From assembly GCF_001687665.2 (NCBI RefSeq), contig NZ_CP016543.2, forward strand, positions 2,976,001-3,040,000: a stretch of 64,000 nucleotides of DNA, in the 5' to 3' direction. The stretch is from Planococcus donghaensis. GTDB lineage: Bacteria > Bacillota > Bacilli > Bacillales_A > Planococcaceae. Each line of letters starts with the position of its first letter. The stretch's first letter is position 1. This document shows, piece after piece, positions 16,112 to 24,927 of this stretch. The notes under the pieces are model-generated. The model was not told the origin of the DNA and ran no database searches. It saw only the letters and a program-made list of their open reading frames with translations. A program made the translations under genes and the position numbers.

Positions 16112-16912
16112 CTACTCCGCCAAGTACCCCTTGATGCATGCTACGGTCTCCTCAACATCGCTTAAATGCGGGTTATGTCCCACCGCTTCCATTATCACCA
16201 AACGACTGTCAGCGATTTTTTCGTGAATGTACGCACCAATTTCTACAGGTACAATCGCGTCAAATTTCGGCTGAAGAATTAAGGTTGGGATTGTTACTTT
16301 ATCCAATTGATCGCGAAGATCTGAAGTAAAAGTCACTTCAGCAAATTGGCGTGCAATCATCGGATCATTAGAGCATAATATCTCCTCAAAGTTTTCCGCC
16401 AGTTGAGGTCGCTCCTCATTTAACATCACTACAGGAGCCAAATATTTTGCCCATTCTTTATAATTTATCTCCATCATGTCTAATAATTCATCAATGTCCG
16501 ATCGCTCAAACCCTCCATTATAGCCAGGTTCGTTCATATAATAAGGCGATGGCCCAATCATAATCATTTTTTCCATCAACTCCGGTTGTTCAATCGATGC
16601 GAGCAACCCAATCATCGAACTAACGGAATGTCCAACAAAAATCAGCTTTTCAAGTTCGAGTGCAGCACACACTTCTAATAAATCTTGCTTATAACCATCT
16701 AGCGTACTGTAACGCTCTTTCGAGTAGGCCGATTTATCACTATTTCCTGATCCAACATAATCAAACGTCACAACGCGATAATTCATTTGAAATTTCATAA
16801 TGGTATTGTTCCAAACTTGTTGGTCACACCCAAATCCGTGACCAAATACTAGCGTTTTTTCGCCTTGTCCCGTCACTCGTACATTGTTACGCTTTAAAAT
16901 ATCCATTTTCAC
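16112..16912 (-). CDS. rsbQ: RsbQ-like alpha/beta hydrolase
   Basis: Alpha/beta hydrolase of 266 residues close in length and pattern to RsbQ, which is needed for energy-stress activation of RsbP in B. subtilis. The nucleophile is Ser96 in VGHSVSSMIG, with Asp218 in QPKFDAIVP and His246 in AVGHNPHLS, almost exactly the RsbQ triad numbering. The HGFGCDQQVW oxyanion segment and FDYVGSGNSD are typical of RsbQ and its plant relatives KAI2/D14. A GTG at 16912 or ATG at 16906 can serve as start; GGAG lies five bases before the GTG. It is first in a two-gene unit with a PAS-GGDEF protein instead of the usual PAS-PP2C phosphatase. Confidence 0.85.
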   Translation of the reverse strand: MKMDILKRNNVRVTGQGEKTLVFGHGFGCDQQVWNNTIMKFQMNYRVVTFDYVGSGNSDKSAYSKERYSTLDGYKQDLLEVCAALELEKLIFVGHSVSSMIGLLASIEQPELMEKMIMIGPSPYYMNEPGYNGGFERSDIDELLDMMEINYKEWAKYLAPVVMLNEERPQLAENFEEILCSNDPMIARQFAEVTFTSDLRDQLDKVTIPTLILQPKFDAIVPVEIGAYIHEKIADSRLVIMEAVGHNPHLSDVEETVACIKGYLAE

Positions 16913-16964
16913 TGTTGCTCCGCCTTTTTTTGCTTCTCATGATGAGAAAAATTAGATTAGTTAA

Positions 16965-16993
16965 AAATTAAATATACTTAATCATAGCATCAA
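16965..16993 (-). promoter_or_regulatory. probable sigma-A promoter of the rsbQ-GGDEF unit
   Basis: On the minus strand TTGATG (16993-16988) and TAATTT (16970-16965) are 17 bp apart. No sigma-B-like promoter was seen here. Confidence 0.4.
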
Positions 16994-17070
16994 TACATGA
17001 ATTTTAAAGAGCTTGAACTAAAAAATATCTTGGCAAAAAGCACTAATCACCAACAATAAATTTTATAACA

Positions 17071-17102
17071 AAAAAAATACAGCAGACAAAAGTCTGCTGT
17101 AT
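17071..17102 (-). terminator. intrinsic terminator of rpsN
   Basis: An 11-bp perfect stem ATACAGCAGAC / GTCTGCTGTAT (17077-17087, 17092-17102), with seven A residues at 17071-17077 giving the U tract on the minus strand. Confidence 0.9.
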
Positions 17103-17184
17103 GGCATATTTTCACAGTATAAACTAATAGAAATTAAATGAACAACTACTTTTTTGCTCTGCCTAACGACAGATATTTCAATAC

Positions 17185-17454
17185 CTACCAGCTTGCCTTT
17201 TTAACACCCGGAATCTGCCCTTTATGTGCCAGTTCTCGGAAAGTGATACGTGAGATCCCAAATTTGCGCATAAAACTACGCGGTCTTCCTGTCACTACGC
17301 AACGATTGTTCAAACGAGTTGGCGATGAATCTTTTGGTAACTTAGCTAATGCTACAAAGTCGCCTTTTTCTTTTAATTCTTGTCGCTTTTCTGCAAATTT
17401 GGCAACTAGCGCTTGCTGCTTCTTGTGACGTGCCACTTTTGATTTTTTAGCCAT
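17185..17454 (-). CDS. rpsN: 30S ribosomal protein S14, zinc-independent paralogue
   Basis: Eighty-nine residues with the S14 core ([29 protein letters not shown]) but without the CxxC pairs of the zinc-binding form. Such C-minus paralogues (YhzA/RpsNB in B. subtilis) replace zinc-loaded S14 when zinc is scarce. A near-perfect Zur box at 17469-17490 sits just before the gene, so it should be derepressed on zinc depletion. It follows zagA and rpmG on the same strand and ends at a strong terminator. Confidence 0.95.
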   Translation of the reverse strand: MAKKSKVARHKKQQALVAKFAEKRQELKEKGDFVALAKLPKDSSPTRLNNRCVVTGRPRSFMRKFGISRITFRELAHKGQIPGVKKASW

Positions 17455-17468
17455 TTATCCACCTCTTC

Positions 17469-17490
17469 AAATTAGTAATGATTACGATTT
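17469..17490. promoter_or_regulatory. Zur box ahead of rpsN
   Basis: AATTAGTAATGATTACGATT in the 22-bp site is a near-perfect match to the Bacillus Zur operator (TCGTAATNATTACGA core). It lies 15 bp before the rpsN start and downstream of rpmG. Confidence 0.9.
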
Positions 17491-17504
17491 ATAGAACAAA
17501 AAAA

Positions 17505-17654
17505 TTATTTCGTTTCACGATGAAGCGTTACTTTTCTCAGACGTGGACTGTATTTCTTTAATTCGATGCGTTCGGGATTTGTACGCTTGTTTTTTGTTGT
17601 ACTGTAATTCCGGTCCCCAGTTTCTGTACACGCTAATGTTATGTTGACTCTCAT
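17505..17654 (-). CDS. rpmG: 50S ribosomal protein L33, zinc-independent form
   Basis: Forty-nine residues beginning [17 protein letters not shown] and ending KVTLHRETK, a complete L33. Only one Cys remains, so it is the zinc-free form made during zinc limitation. The gene starts 12 bases after the zagA stop, preceded by a GGAGG, and is therefore probably cotranscribed with zagA behind the Zur box at 18809. Replacement of zinc-binding L33 and S14 releases ribosomal zinc. Confidence 0.93.
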   Translation of the reverse strand: MRVNITLACTETGDRNYSTTKNKRTNPERIELKKYSPRLRKVTLHRETK

Positions 17655-17666
17655 CTTTTTTTCCTC

Positions 17667-18785
17667 CTAAACAAGTAATTGAAATTTTGGTAGTGGATCG
17701 TTAAACTTTGTCCAATCCTGTTCTTTTTCCTCATCAGTCAGCAAACAAAGGTCTAGTTCTTTTACGATGGATGACTGATCCATGTCAATTCCAATCAGCA
17801 CTAGCTCCGTCATTTTTATGCCATTTTCTAAATCCCATTGTCCCGCATATTCAATCCCTAGTGAAGGTCCTGCTTGTGACAATAGAACAGCTGTCTCACT
17901 TCTTGTGGCCAACCACAAAAATCCTTTAGCACGGACGATTTCCGCTGGCCATTGCAAAATCCAATCCATCAACCGCTGCGGATGGAACGGCTGCTGACTT
18001 CGGTAAACAAATGACGCAATGCCATATTCTTCAGATTCCGGAATATGCTCTTCATTCAATTCCTTTATCCAGCCCGCACTTTGGCTTGATTTTTCAAAAT
18101 CGAACAAGCCTGTATTGATCACTTTGTCTAGAGCTACTTTTGAATGAATCGTTTCAATAATTTCGGCATCCGGATTTAAAGTTGCTAGCAATTCTTTCAA
18201 CTGATTTTTTTCTTTTTGTGGGATTAAGTCGAGTTTGTTTAATAAGATAACGTTGGCAAACTCTATCTGATCAATTAGCAAGTCTGATATATCACGAATA
18301 TCGTCTTCGGTCGCTTCTTGACTTCTATCAAGTAACGACTCACCTGACGCAAAATCCTTCCAAAAAGCATATCCGTCAACCACAGTGACCAAAGTATCCA
18401 ATCGGCAACTTTTCGATAAATCGATTCCTACTACCTCGTCTTGATATGTAAAAGTTTGCGCAACGGGCAGCGGCTCACTAATTCCCGATGATTCAATAAC
18501 GATACAATCAATTTCACCACGGTTTACCAGCTTTTCAACCTCTATCATAAGATCTTCTCGCAACGTGCAACAAATACAACCATTCTGCAGTTGGACTAGC
18601 TTTTCAGTAGTTTTTGAAAAACCACCTTGTTCTATTAAACTTGCATCAATATTCACTTCACTCATATCGTTAACAATTACAGCCACTTTCAAGTTTTCTC
18701 GATTAGAAAGTAAATGATTTAGTAAAGTTGTTTTACCGGCTCCTAAGTAGCCACTTAGCACCGTAATTGGAACTGGACTCCTCAT
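17667..18785 (-). CDS. zagA: ZagA/YciC-type COG0523 GTPase, zinc metallochaperone
   Basis: G3E-family GTPase of 372 residues. Walker A is GYLGAGKTT (12-20), the metal-binding GCICC motif is at 69-73, followed by [12 protein letters not shown] and the guanine-specificity NKLDL near 200; a CobW C-terminal domain (about 250-355) is present. ZagA in B. subtilis is induced by zinc depletion and delivers zinc to the folate enzyme FolE. The Zur box at 18809-18829 and the linkage to zinc-free L33 and S14 strongly support this function over cobalamin synthesis. It is the first gene of the zagA-rpmG(-rpsN) unit. Confidence 0.9.
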   Translation of the reverse strand: MRSPVPITVLSGYLGAGKTTLLNHLLSNRENLKVAVIVNDMSEVNIDASLIEQGGFSKTTEKLVQLQNGCICCTLREDLMIEVEKLVNRGEIDCIVIESSGISEPLPVAQTFTYQDEVVGIDLSKSCRLDTLVTVVDGYAFWKDFASGESLLDRSQEATEDDIRDISDLLIDQIEFANVILLNKLDLIPQKEKNQLKELLATLNPDAEIIETIHSKVALDKVINTGLFDFEKSSQSAGWIKELNEEHIPESEEYGIASFVYRSQQPFHPQRLMDWILQWPAEIVRAKGFLWLATRSETAVLLSQAGPSLGIEYAGQWDLENGIKMTELVLIGIDMDQSSIVKELDLCLLTDEEKEQDWTKFNDPLPKFQLLV

Positions 18786-18808
18786 GCATCCACCAGCTTT
18801 CTTTTTTT

Positions 18809-18829
18809 AAATAGTAATGATTACGTTTT
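18809..18829. promoter_or_regulatory. Zur box ahead of zagA
   Basis: AAATAGTAATGATTACGTTT (18809-18828) matches the Zur operator core with one changed position on each side. It is 24 bp before the zagA start. Confidence 0.9.
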
Positions 18830-18882
18830 ACATTGTATAAAAAAAGAAACAAGAACGCAAGCTTTTATTTTAAGACCTCTAG

Positions 18883-18908
18883 GTTTGCTTCTAAAACCAA
18901 CAGGGTAC
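18883..18908 (+). promoter_or_regulatory. sigma-B-like promoter
   Basis: GTTTGC (18883-18888) and GGGTAC (18903-18908) are 14 bp apart, close to the sigma-B consensus GTTTAA / GGGTAT. Confidence 0.65.
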
Positions 18909-18962
18909 ATTATCATTACCTTGCTTTACAGGTGATTTATCACTATTTAGGAGGAACTTGAA

Positions 18963-19526
18963 ATGACTAACGAAGGAACTACATTAATTCAGTCATATGA
19001 TGTCCAAGCAGAAGTTTTGCACAAAATTAACGAATTAAAAGCACAAGGCTTTAAAGAAGAAGATATGTACGTAATTGCCAAGTATGACAATCAATTATCG
19101 ATGGTTCAAGGGCAAACGAATGTTCATTTGGATGCACAAGAAGAGGAAAACATTATGAGTAAATTCAAAGCATTTATTTCTGGCGAAGATTCTACACGCC
19201 ATGCTTTTACACAAATGGGATTAGCGAGCACCGAAGCAGACGATTACTACCAACAAGTAGAAAATGGCAAACTTGTTCTTTATGTAAACAGTGAATATAG
19301 TGCATCTTATGAGCCTCAAACGAACACATCTACAACTGCTCGAATGACAACTGCCGAAGAAGTACATCTGCGTTCTGAACCAGAGTCACTTAATCGCAAG
19401 CAAGAAACTAACCCTAGCAAACGCAATATTCAAGATACAGAAGCGATCAATACAAACCATCACCGAAATGAATCAGATATTACAAACATGGTAGAAGCCA
19501 AAAAGAACCAACATCATTTATATTAG
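18963..19526 (+). CDS. YflT-domain general stress protein
   Basis: Soluble protein of 187 residues. The N-terminal part (about 8-115) is a YflT/general-stress-protein-17M-like domain, seen as SYDVQAEVLHKINELKAQGF, EDMYVIAKYDNQ and DDYYQQVENGKLVLYV. The C-terminal third is hydrophilic, low in complexity and probably disordered. Members are made in large amounts during sigma-B stress, but their biochemical activity is not known. AGGAGG precedes the ATG. A sigma-B-like promoter and its own terminator make it a single-gene unit. The next gene carries the same N-terminal domain, so the two arose by duplication. Confidence 0.8.
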   Translation: MTNEGTTLIQSYDVQAEVLHKINELKAQGFKEEDMYVIAKYDNQLSMVQGQTNVHLDAQEEENIMSKFKAFISGEDSTRHAFTQMGLASTEADDYYQQVENGKLVLYVNSEYSASYEPQTNTSTTARMTTAEEVHLRSEPESLNRKQETNPSKRNIQDTEAINTNHHRNESDITNMVEAKKNQHHLY

Positions 19527-19531
19527 ATACC

Positions 19532-19569
19532 AAAGACGTATCCGAATGAGTATTCGGATACGTCTTTTC
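19532..19569 (+). terminator. intrinsic terminator
   Basis: A 16-bp stem AAAGACGTATCCGAAT / ATTCGGATACGTCTTT (19532-19547, 19552-19567) ending in a T run. Confidence 0.9.
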
Positions 19570-19581
19570 TCCTATCGACAG

Positions 19582-19608
19582 GTTTATTTTATACGTGCTA
19601 AAGGGTAA
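19582..19608 (+). promoter_or_regulatory. second sigma-B-like promoter
   Basis: GTTTAT (19582-19587) and GGGTAA (19603-19608) are 15 bp apart, a good sigma-B match, 50 bp before the next stress gene. Confidence 0.7.
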
Positions 19609-19658
19609 ATAACTTTTAGCAAACTGAATTGGCACATTTAATATAGGAGGAATTAGGC

Positions 19659-20450
19659 ATGGAGAAAAAAGAAGGTAAACTCATCGGGCTTTTTGATGCA
19701 CAAGCACCACTGTTAATCCAAGTCGGCCAATTAAAAGCAGCGGGATACGAAGAAGAAGAATTGTTTGTAGTATCAAAGCACGATGAACAAATTGACTTGC
19801 TAATTGCTCATACCGCCGTTCATATCGACACACAAGACCGAGATAACTTTAAAGGCAAACTTATTTCGTTTCTAGCGGGTGATGATATCACAAAAGATGC
19901 TTTTAACCGAATGGGATTAGGCGAAGAGGCCACCGATTATTATTTCCAGCAAGTCGAACTCGGTAAACTCCTTCTTTACACGAGCAGTCAACCAGTAGCC
20001 GCAATTCACTCAGAAACCGAGTTACAGGCGGAACCTCAAGTTGATACAGAAGAACAATCTCTTGCTTTACACGAAGAACGTTTGAGCACTGACAAAAACA
20101 AAACTCAAACAGGTGAAGTCCAAGTTCATAAACAAATGGTTGAAGAAGATAAAGAGATCCAAGTACCTGTGGAACGCGAAGAAGTTGTTGTTGAAAGACG
20201 AAGTGCTTCAACTTCCAAAACTGATCATGAAGAACCAGAACTAACTCCAGCACAAGTGTATGAAAAAGGTGATGCCATCCACATTCCACTTACTGAAGAA
20301 CGCCTTGACATTGGCAAAAAACAAGTGGTCCGTGAAGAAATTGTCATTGGTAAACGTAAAGTTAAAGATGTTCAAGTGGTAAACGAAACTGTGCGTCGCG
20401 AAGTTGCGGACATTGAAGAAAGTGGAGTCGTCAATCGCGTAGATAAATAA
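19659..20450 (+). CDS. YflT-DUF2382 general stress protein
   Basis: Protein of 263 residues joining an N-terminal YflT-like domain (about 8-115) to a C-terminal DUF2382 domain (about 145-255). The latter shows the repeated strand pattern of that family: EEDKEIQVPVEREEVVVERR followed by HIPLTEERLDIGKKQVVREE. No signal peptide or membrane helix is visible. DUF2382 is typically found in stress proteins and PRC-barrel fusions, function unknown. AGGAGG lies before the ATG. A sigma-B-like promoter indicates control by general stress. It is a paralogue of the preceding gene with an added domain. Confidence 0.85.
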   Translation: MEKKEGKLIGLFDAQAPLLIQVGQLKAAGYEEEELFVVSKHDEQIDLLIAHTAVHIDTQDRDNFKGKLISFLAGDDITKDAFNRMGLGEEATDYYFQQVELGKLLLYTSSQPVAAIHSETELQAEPQVDTEEQSLALHEERLSTDKNKTQTGEVQVHKQMVEEDKEIQVPVEREEVVVERRSASTSKTDHEEPELTPAQVYEKGDAIHIPLTEERLDIGKKQVVREEIVIGKRKVKDVQVVNETVRREVADIEESGVVNRVDK

Positions 20451-20482
20451 ACAAGGCAGCCAAATGGCTGCCTTGTTTTTTG
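20450..20482 (+). terminator. intrinsic terminator
   Basis: A 13-bp perfect stem AACAAGGCAGCCA / TGGCTGCCTTGTT (20450-20462, 20465-20477) followed by T residues. Confidence 0.9.
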
Positions 20483-20488
20483 TACATC

Positions 20489-20837
20489 TTATAAAATGGC
20501 CATCGTAATTGCGACAATTATAGCCACAATAATTCCCACAAACAAAATTGCTGGAATAACGATAACAAAAAGCCCTTTCCAAGCAGAAAATCTATGGGCT
20601 TGACCTACTGCATTGCTTTGAACAAATAGCGTCCAAATAGACACCCCCCCTATAATAAGGCTAAAAATAATTGTCAGTATGTCCATGCCTTCAACTGGCA
20701 ATTGGCCAGACTCTGCAAAATAAGTTTCCGGCAGTAGCAATAGCCGTACTTACAGCCGCTCTGATCGGCCCTAAGAAAAAAGCGAGCAACAACATGCCTC
20801 CTATTGGTAGAAAATGCTCAGAATTCAACGCTAAAAT
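20489..20837 (-). pseudogene. remnant of a Yip1-family membrane protein gene
   Basis: Two pieces in different frames resemble Yip1-domain proteins of Bacillales. The upstream piece, behind AGGAGG at about 20792, reads MLLLAFFLGPIRAAVSTAIA and corresponds to the GPI-containing second helix. It stops at about 20688. The downstream piece (about 20745-20489) reads FSLIIGGVSIWTLFVQSNAV and then HRFSAWKGLFVIVIPAILF, matching the C-terminal FSAWK helix region. The expected N-terminal segment and the middle helices are missing, so an internal deletion with frame change and a 5-prime deletion are inferred. Reading the second piece as an intact short gene starting at 20740 (TTG) or 20686 (ATG) is possible, but neither start has a good ribosome binding site. 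Confidence 0.6.
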
Positions 20838-21947
20838 TTAATATTCCCTTTTTATCTCCGGCATACTCTTTATATGCAAGTCACGCTGCGGGAATGGAAT
20901 TTCGATGTCCTGCTCAGCAAACAGTCGGTTAATGCGGAAATTCAATGCGCTTTTTGTGGTGATGATCTGGTTAGAGTTAGCAATCCAAACCATCAATTCA
21001 AAATCAAGCGATGACTCACCGAAGGCCGAAAAATTGACGAACGGCTCAGGATCCAATAGCACAACGCCACCTTCTTGATGCTCTTCTTGTGCTGCTTGCA
21101 ACAACACTCTTTTAACCTTTTCAGCATCTGTTCCATAGGCCACACCGACTGGTACCACAAGCCGCATGCGCGGATCGCCATACGAGCGATTAACCACTTG
21201 CTCTTCGAGAAAATAGGAATTCGGGACGATAACGTGTTCGTTATGAATCGTCTTGATGACGGTCGAGCGCAGCGAAATCTTGTCGACATCGCCGATTAAA
21301 TCATCAATAATTACCCGATCACCGACTTTTATCGGTCGTTCGAACAGTAAAATAATACCCGAGATAAAATTCGAGGCAATGTTCTGCAAGCCAAAGCCAA
21401 TTCCTACACCAAGCACACCAGCAAATACTGTCAAAGCGCTCAAGTCCAAGCCAACCGTCGTCAAACTGACGAGTATAGCGATGGCCATCACGGTATAATG
21501 GAACATGCGATCGAATGTATAGCTCAGGCCTCGATCTAAATGGTAGCGTTGATAGACATTCGGCAAAATATAGCGCGTGATGATTTTTGCTGCGCGGTTC
21601 GCGAGCGACACGATCAAGATAACCAGAATCAGTAGAAATGCCGTAATTTCGACATTGCCAAGGTCAAATAACCGGTTGAACATCCAGCCCGACTCGGAAA
21701 AATAAAAAATCATAAAAAGCAAAATCCCGTAAGTCGTTGCCCAGTTTAATATGCTTCGCAAAATCGAATCGACGTGTCGAAACATCCGTTTTTTGCTTAA
21801 TCGACGAGAAATTGCAAGAACGACGGCCCTCACGAGAAAAATGCACGCTACGTAAAACAAAAACAGGAGCACTTCGGTCCATTCGATTTGCTCAAACACC
21901 TCATACCAATGTTTGGTCAGTTCTTCCGGTTGTATCGTCAGCAGCAT
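20838..21947 (-). CDS. MscS-family mechanosensitive channel
   Basis: Small-conductance channel of 369 residues that would release solutes on hypo-osmotic shock. Hydrophobic helices lie at about 20-45, 65-90, 100-130 and 150-175. The pore helix and following beta domain are unmistakable (LTVFAGVLGVGIGFGLQNIA, then ERPIKVGDRV and VIVPNSYFLEE). The C-terminal alpha/beta vestibule domain is complete. The ATG at 21947 is preferred because AGAGG lies six bases before it; an in-frame TTG 21 bases upstream is less likely. The stop is followed directly by the Yip1 remnant, suggesting the two were once cotranscribed or that the deletion joined them. Confidence 0.9.
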   Translation of the reverse strand: MLLTIQPEELTKHWYEVFEQIEWTEVLLFLFYVACIFLVRAVVLAISRRLSKKRMFRHVDSILRSILNWATTYGILLFMIFYFSESGWMFNRLFDLGNVEITAFLLILVILIVSLANRAAKIITRYILPNVYQRYHLDRGLSYTFDRMFHYTVMAIAILVSLTTVGLDLSALTVFAGVLGVGIGFGLQNIASNFISGIILLFERPIKVGDRVIIDDLIGDVDKISLRSTVIKTIHNEHVIVPNSYFLEEQVVNRSYGDPRMRLVVPVGVAYGTDAEKVKRVLLQAAQEEHQEGGVVLLDPEPFVNFSAFGESSLDFELMVWIANSNQIITTKSALNFRINRLFAEQDIEIPFPQRDLHIKSMPEIKREY

Positions 21948-22192
21948 GCCTATCCTCTCCCTCTTCAACTTCGTATGGTTTACTCACTCTTCGCCCAATA
22001 TTGACCTTTCCGGTTCGTAATGTCGAGCGTTGTGATTATATTCTCTACCTGACTTTTTCTATATAGTTTCTATTCAAACATACCCCTATAACAATGTATA
22101 TAACAGGAAGTAATTGGCCTCCATCAACTTTCCATCTCCCTTTTTCACGTCATGCTATACTGAAAGCATCCACTACCGAAAGGATGATTTTT

Positions 22193-22678
22193 TTGTCAGA
22201 ACTAACTCATTTTAATGCTCAAGGTCGTGCCAAAATGGTCGACGTCTCCGATAAAAAAAACAGTGTACGCACTGCTCGTGCAACTACTTCTGTTTTATTA
22301 AACAAAGCGATTTACCAACAAATTAAAGAAGGTACTAATAAAAAGGGCGATGTTTTTGCAGTTGCTCAAGTGGCTGGCATTATGGCAGCTAAAAATACTT
22401 CACAAATCATCCCGATGTGTCATCCATTAGCACTTAGTGGCGTGGACATTGAATTTCAATGGAATGTCGATGAAGAAAAAAATCACTTCGAAGTTTTGTT
22501 GACCGTTTCCGTAAAAACAAAAGGACCTACAGGAGTCGAAATGGAAGCTCTTACCGCGGCTTCTGCTGCAGCACTGACAATTTACGATATGTGCAAAGCT
22601 TCTGGTAAAGAAATGGTCATCGGACCGACGATGTTGCTTGAGAAAACTGGCGGAAAATCCGATTACGCACGTGATTAA
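22193..22678 (+). CDS. moaC: cyclic pyranopterin monophosphate synthase
   Basis: Completes the first step of molybdenum cofactor synthesis together with MoaA. The 161 residues contain the family core: [33 protein letters not shown] with the catalytic His, [20 protein letters not shown] and GGKSDY with the conserved Lys. The TTG at 22193 is chosen since GAAAGG lies nine bases upstream and the protein then begins like other MoaC proteins; an ATG nine bases upstream (22184) abuts the same site. It is a single gene, separated by 7 kb from the mod-moeB-moaB operon. Other moa genes must be outside the window. Confidence 0.93.
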   Translation: MSELTHFNAQGRAKMVDVSDKKNSVRTARATTSVLLNKAIYQQIKEGTNKKGDVFAVAQVAGIMAAKNTSQIIPMCHPLALSGVDIEFQWNVDEEKNHFEVLLTVSVKTKGPTGVEMEALTAASAAALTIYDMCKASGKEMVIGPTMLLEKTGGKSDYARD

Positions 22679-22721
22679 ACCTTACTAGTTACTGATCGAA
22701 GTTTATATCTTGTACGCATAT

Positions 22722-22761
22722 AAAAAAGCCGGAGAAAAAAATTTCTTTTCTCCGGCTTTTT
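22722..22761. terminator. bidirectional terminator
   Basis: A stem AAAAGCCGGAGAAAA / TTTTCTCCGGCTTTT (about 22724-22738, 22746-22760) between moaC and the convergent lipoprotein gene. Confidence 0.85.
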
Positions 22762-22773
22762 GTTTGTCATAAA

Positions 22774-24861
22774 CTATTGTACAGGTCTTGTTGGCATTTC
22801 GATGCCTAGTTCTGCCAGTTGCTCTTGAGCTTGTTCTTCCGTAATGGTTCCCGCCATTTGCTGATCTCTAATTTCTTGCACTTTTTGCTCTGTTTCCTCA
22901 TCCATTTCTGGCATGTCAGGTGGGAGTGCCCCTGCCTCTCGTGGCATTCCGCCACCTCCACCTGCTCCACCGCCAGGGTTTTCAACACTTGCTTCTGTAA
23001 TCCCATCTTCGTTTAACCAAGTAACCGATTCGGTAATCGTAAAGTCTACAAGTTCTGTTCCGCCTTCATATCCGCCATCTGCGTAAAGACCCGCTGTTTC
23101 TTCAGCTGATGAAGTACCTCCTGAAGAAAGCGTATAAGAAGAGCCTATCTCCAAGTCCGGTGTGCTAATAAATATAGCCGAAAACTCTCTCGACGGAGCA
23201 TATGTCGCGATCGTTGTCCCTTCGCTATCTTGCAAGTGAACAATGGTTCCTGCCTCTTGAATTTCAGGGAACGTCATGACAACAGATTCTTGAGCTGTTT
23301 CTTCTGAAGTGGCTTGCACCATGCCTGTGCTACCGGCAGCGATTATTACCCCTCCCGTAAGGTCAAAGCCATTATCATAATCAATCGAACCGTCCATTGT
23401 TCTTGTTGGACCTTCAACGAGTACTGTACCACCTGTCATGACGATTGAGCCGTTGGCGTCGAGACCATCTCCAAGACCATCAACTGTTATAAATCCACCG
23501 TTAATCGTCATCACAGGTTCTCCGCCTTCGCCTATTTCAACTTTATCTGCTTCATCCACTTCTACCGGTGGACCTGTTGTCACTGTTGTGCCGTCGCTGA
23601 CGTTAATGCCGTCATCCGTTGCAGTTACATCAATTGTTCCATCATCAATTGTGATGAAGTTACCTTCTAAACCTTCGTAACTTCTTGTAACCGTAATTTC
23701 ACCGTTTGTGATCACAAGTGAATCGTCTGCGTGAACGCCATCTTCTCCGGTTGCAATTTCCCACTGTCCTCCAGCAATCGTAATATCACTATTGCTATTT
23801 ACTGCATCGTCAAGCGAATCAATAATGAAAATACCACCGCTTACGTCAATAGCACCACCTGCTTTAAGACCTTTTGTGCTTTCTGCTTCTTCAACAACTT
23901 CTGTTTCTACAGCTGTGCCTGGTGCGGCATCTCCTGCTTCTTTAATCGTTTCTGGGCTACCGCCACCTGCAAGTATTGTATACGTTCCATCTGTCACCAC
24001 TAAATCAGTTTCCGCTTGAATGGCATCCTTACCAGATGTAATATCGAATGTTCCACCTTCTAAAGCAATGCTACCTTTTGTTGCATCTTCATCGTTTGTC
24101 GATTTGATACCGTCACCACCCGCTTCAATAACAAATGCACCGGTCTTTATCGCGACAAGATCTCGCCCTTTCAAGCCATCATCAACTGCCGTGACTTGAA
24201 TATTACCTCCAGTTACTTTGAGCTCATCTTTGCTGGCGATGCCATCTTTATAGTTACCTGTTACGGTGAGTTGTCCGGAACCGTTAATCGTTAAATCAGA
24301 TTTACTGAAAATAGCTGCGTCTAGTTCATCATCAGATGAATCGTCCATTACATAGTTCGCACTATCAGAAATACTGTTTTCGGTACCGTCCGCTAAAGAA
24401 ATTACGGCTTTTTCTGCATCTTTAATATAAATTGCTGAGTTTTCCGATGAGTTGATTTCCACTCCGTTCAAAACCAATCGAACTGTTTTTTTATCTTCGG
24501 AATCGACTACAATCTGACCCTCGTCTAAATTCCCTGTAAATACATATGTGCCTCCAGCTTTGATCGTTAGTACATTGTCTTCAAAAATAATTGCAGCTGA
24601 TGATGCAAATTCTGCGCTGTCGCCGCTGAGTTCGACTTCGAAAGGATTTTCATCCTGCCACTCTGTATATTCATCTTCATCCGTGTAAGTTACCACGTTA
24701 TTTACCAAACTTGTCATTTGTTCTGCCACCACTAGATCGGAAGTTGCTGCTGTTGATTGTTCGGTGTCAGTTTTTTTATCCGTTTCATTTGTACATGCAA
24801 ACAACAAACTTGCACTCAATAATGTTGCGGCTAATTTAAACATTCTTTTATTTTTGGGCAT
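22774..24861 (-). CDS. Cthe_2159-like beta-helix lipoprotein (carbohydrate-binding)
   Basis: Secreted lipoprotein of 695 residues. The signal peptide (MPKNKRMFKLAATLLSASLL) ends in a lipobox with FAC, so it is anchored outside. The long middle part (about 60-500) consists of short strand repeats such as DGIKSTNDED, GKDAIQAET and DALNSNSDI-type turns, as in the right-handed beta-helix Cthe_2159 family that binds acidic polysaccharide and calcium. The tail is Gly, Pro, Glu and Gln rich (about 640-695). The ATG at 24861 has AAGGAG upstream and gives a proper signal peptide. It is divergent from the two-component genes and carries the operator also found before the VTC gene. Its ligand here is unknown. 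Confidence 0.8.
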   Translation of the reverse strand: MPKNKRMFKLAATLLSASLLFACTNETDKKTDTEQSTAATSDLVVAEQMTSLVNNVVTYTDEDEYTEWQDENPFEVELSGDSAEFASSAAIIFEDNVLTIKAGGTYVFTGNLDEGQIVVDSEDKKTVRLVLNGVEINSSENSAIYIKDAEKAVISLADGTENSISDSANYVMDDSSDDELDAAIFSKSDLTINGSGQLTVTGNYKDGIASKDELKVTGGNIQVTAVDDGLKGRDLVAIKTGAFVIEAGGDGIKSTNDEDATKGSIALEGGTFDITSGKDAIQAETDLVVTDGTYTILAGGGSPETIKEAGDAAPGTAVETEVVEEAESTKGLKAGGAIDVSGGIFIIDSLDDAVNSNSDITIAGGQWEIATGEDGVHADDSLVITNGEITVTRSYEGLEGNFITIDDGTIDVTATDDGINVSDGTTVTTGPPVEVDEADKVEIGEGGEPVMTINGGFITVDGLGDGLDANGSIVMTGGTVLVEGPTRTMDGSIDYDNGFDLTGGVIIAAGSTGMVQATSEETAQESVVMTFPEIQEAGTIVHLQDSEGTTIATYAPSREFSAIFISTPDLEIGSSYTLSSGGTSSAEETAGLYADGGYEGGTELVDFTITESVTWLNEDGITEASVENPGGGAGGGGGMPREAGALPPDMPEMDEETEQKVQEIRDQQMAGTITEEQAQEQLAELGIEMPTRPVQ

Positions 24862-24927
24862 CTTGTGCTCACTCCTTAAGTTGTTGAAAGGCTTGTTGCC
24901 CTCTCGATAATTCTTATTATTCATCTT

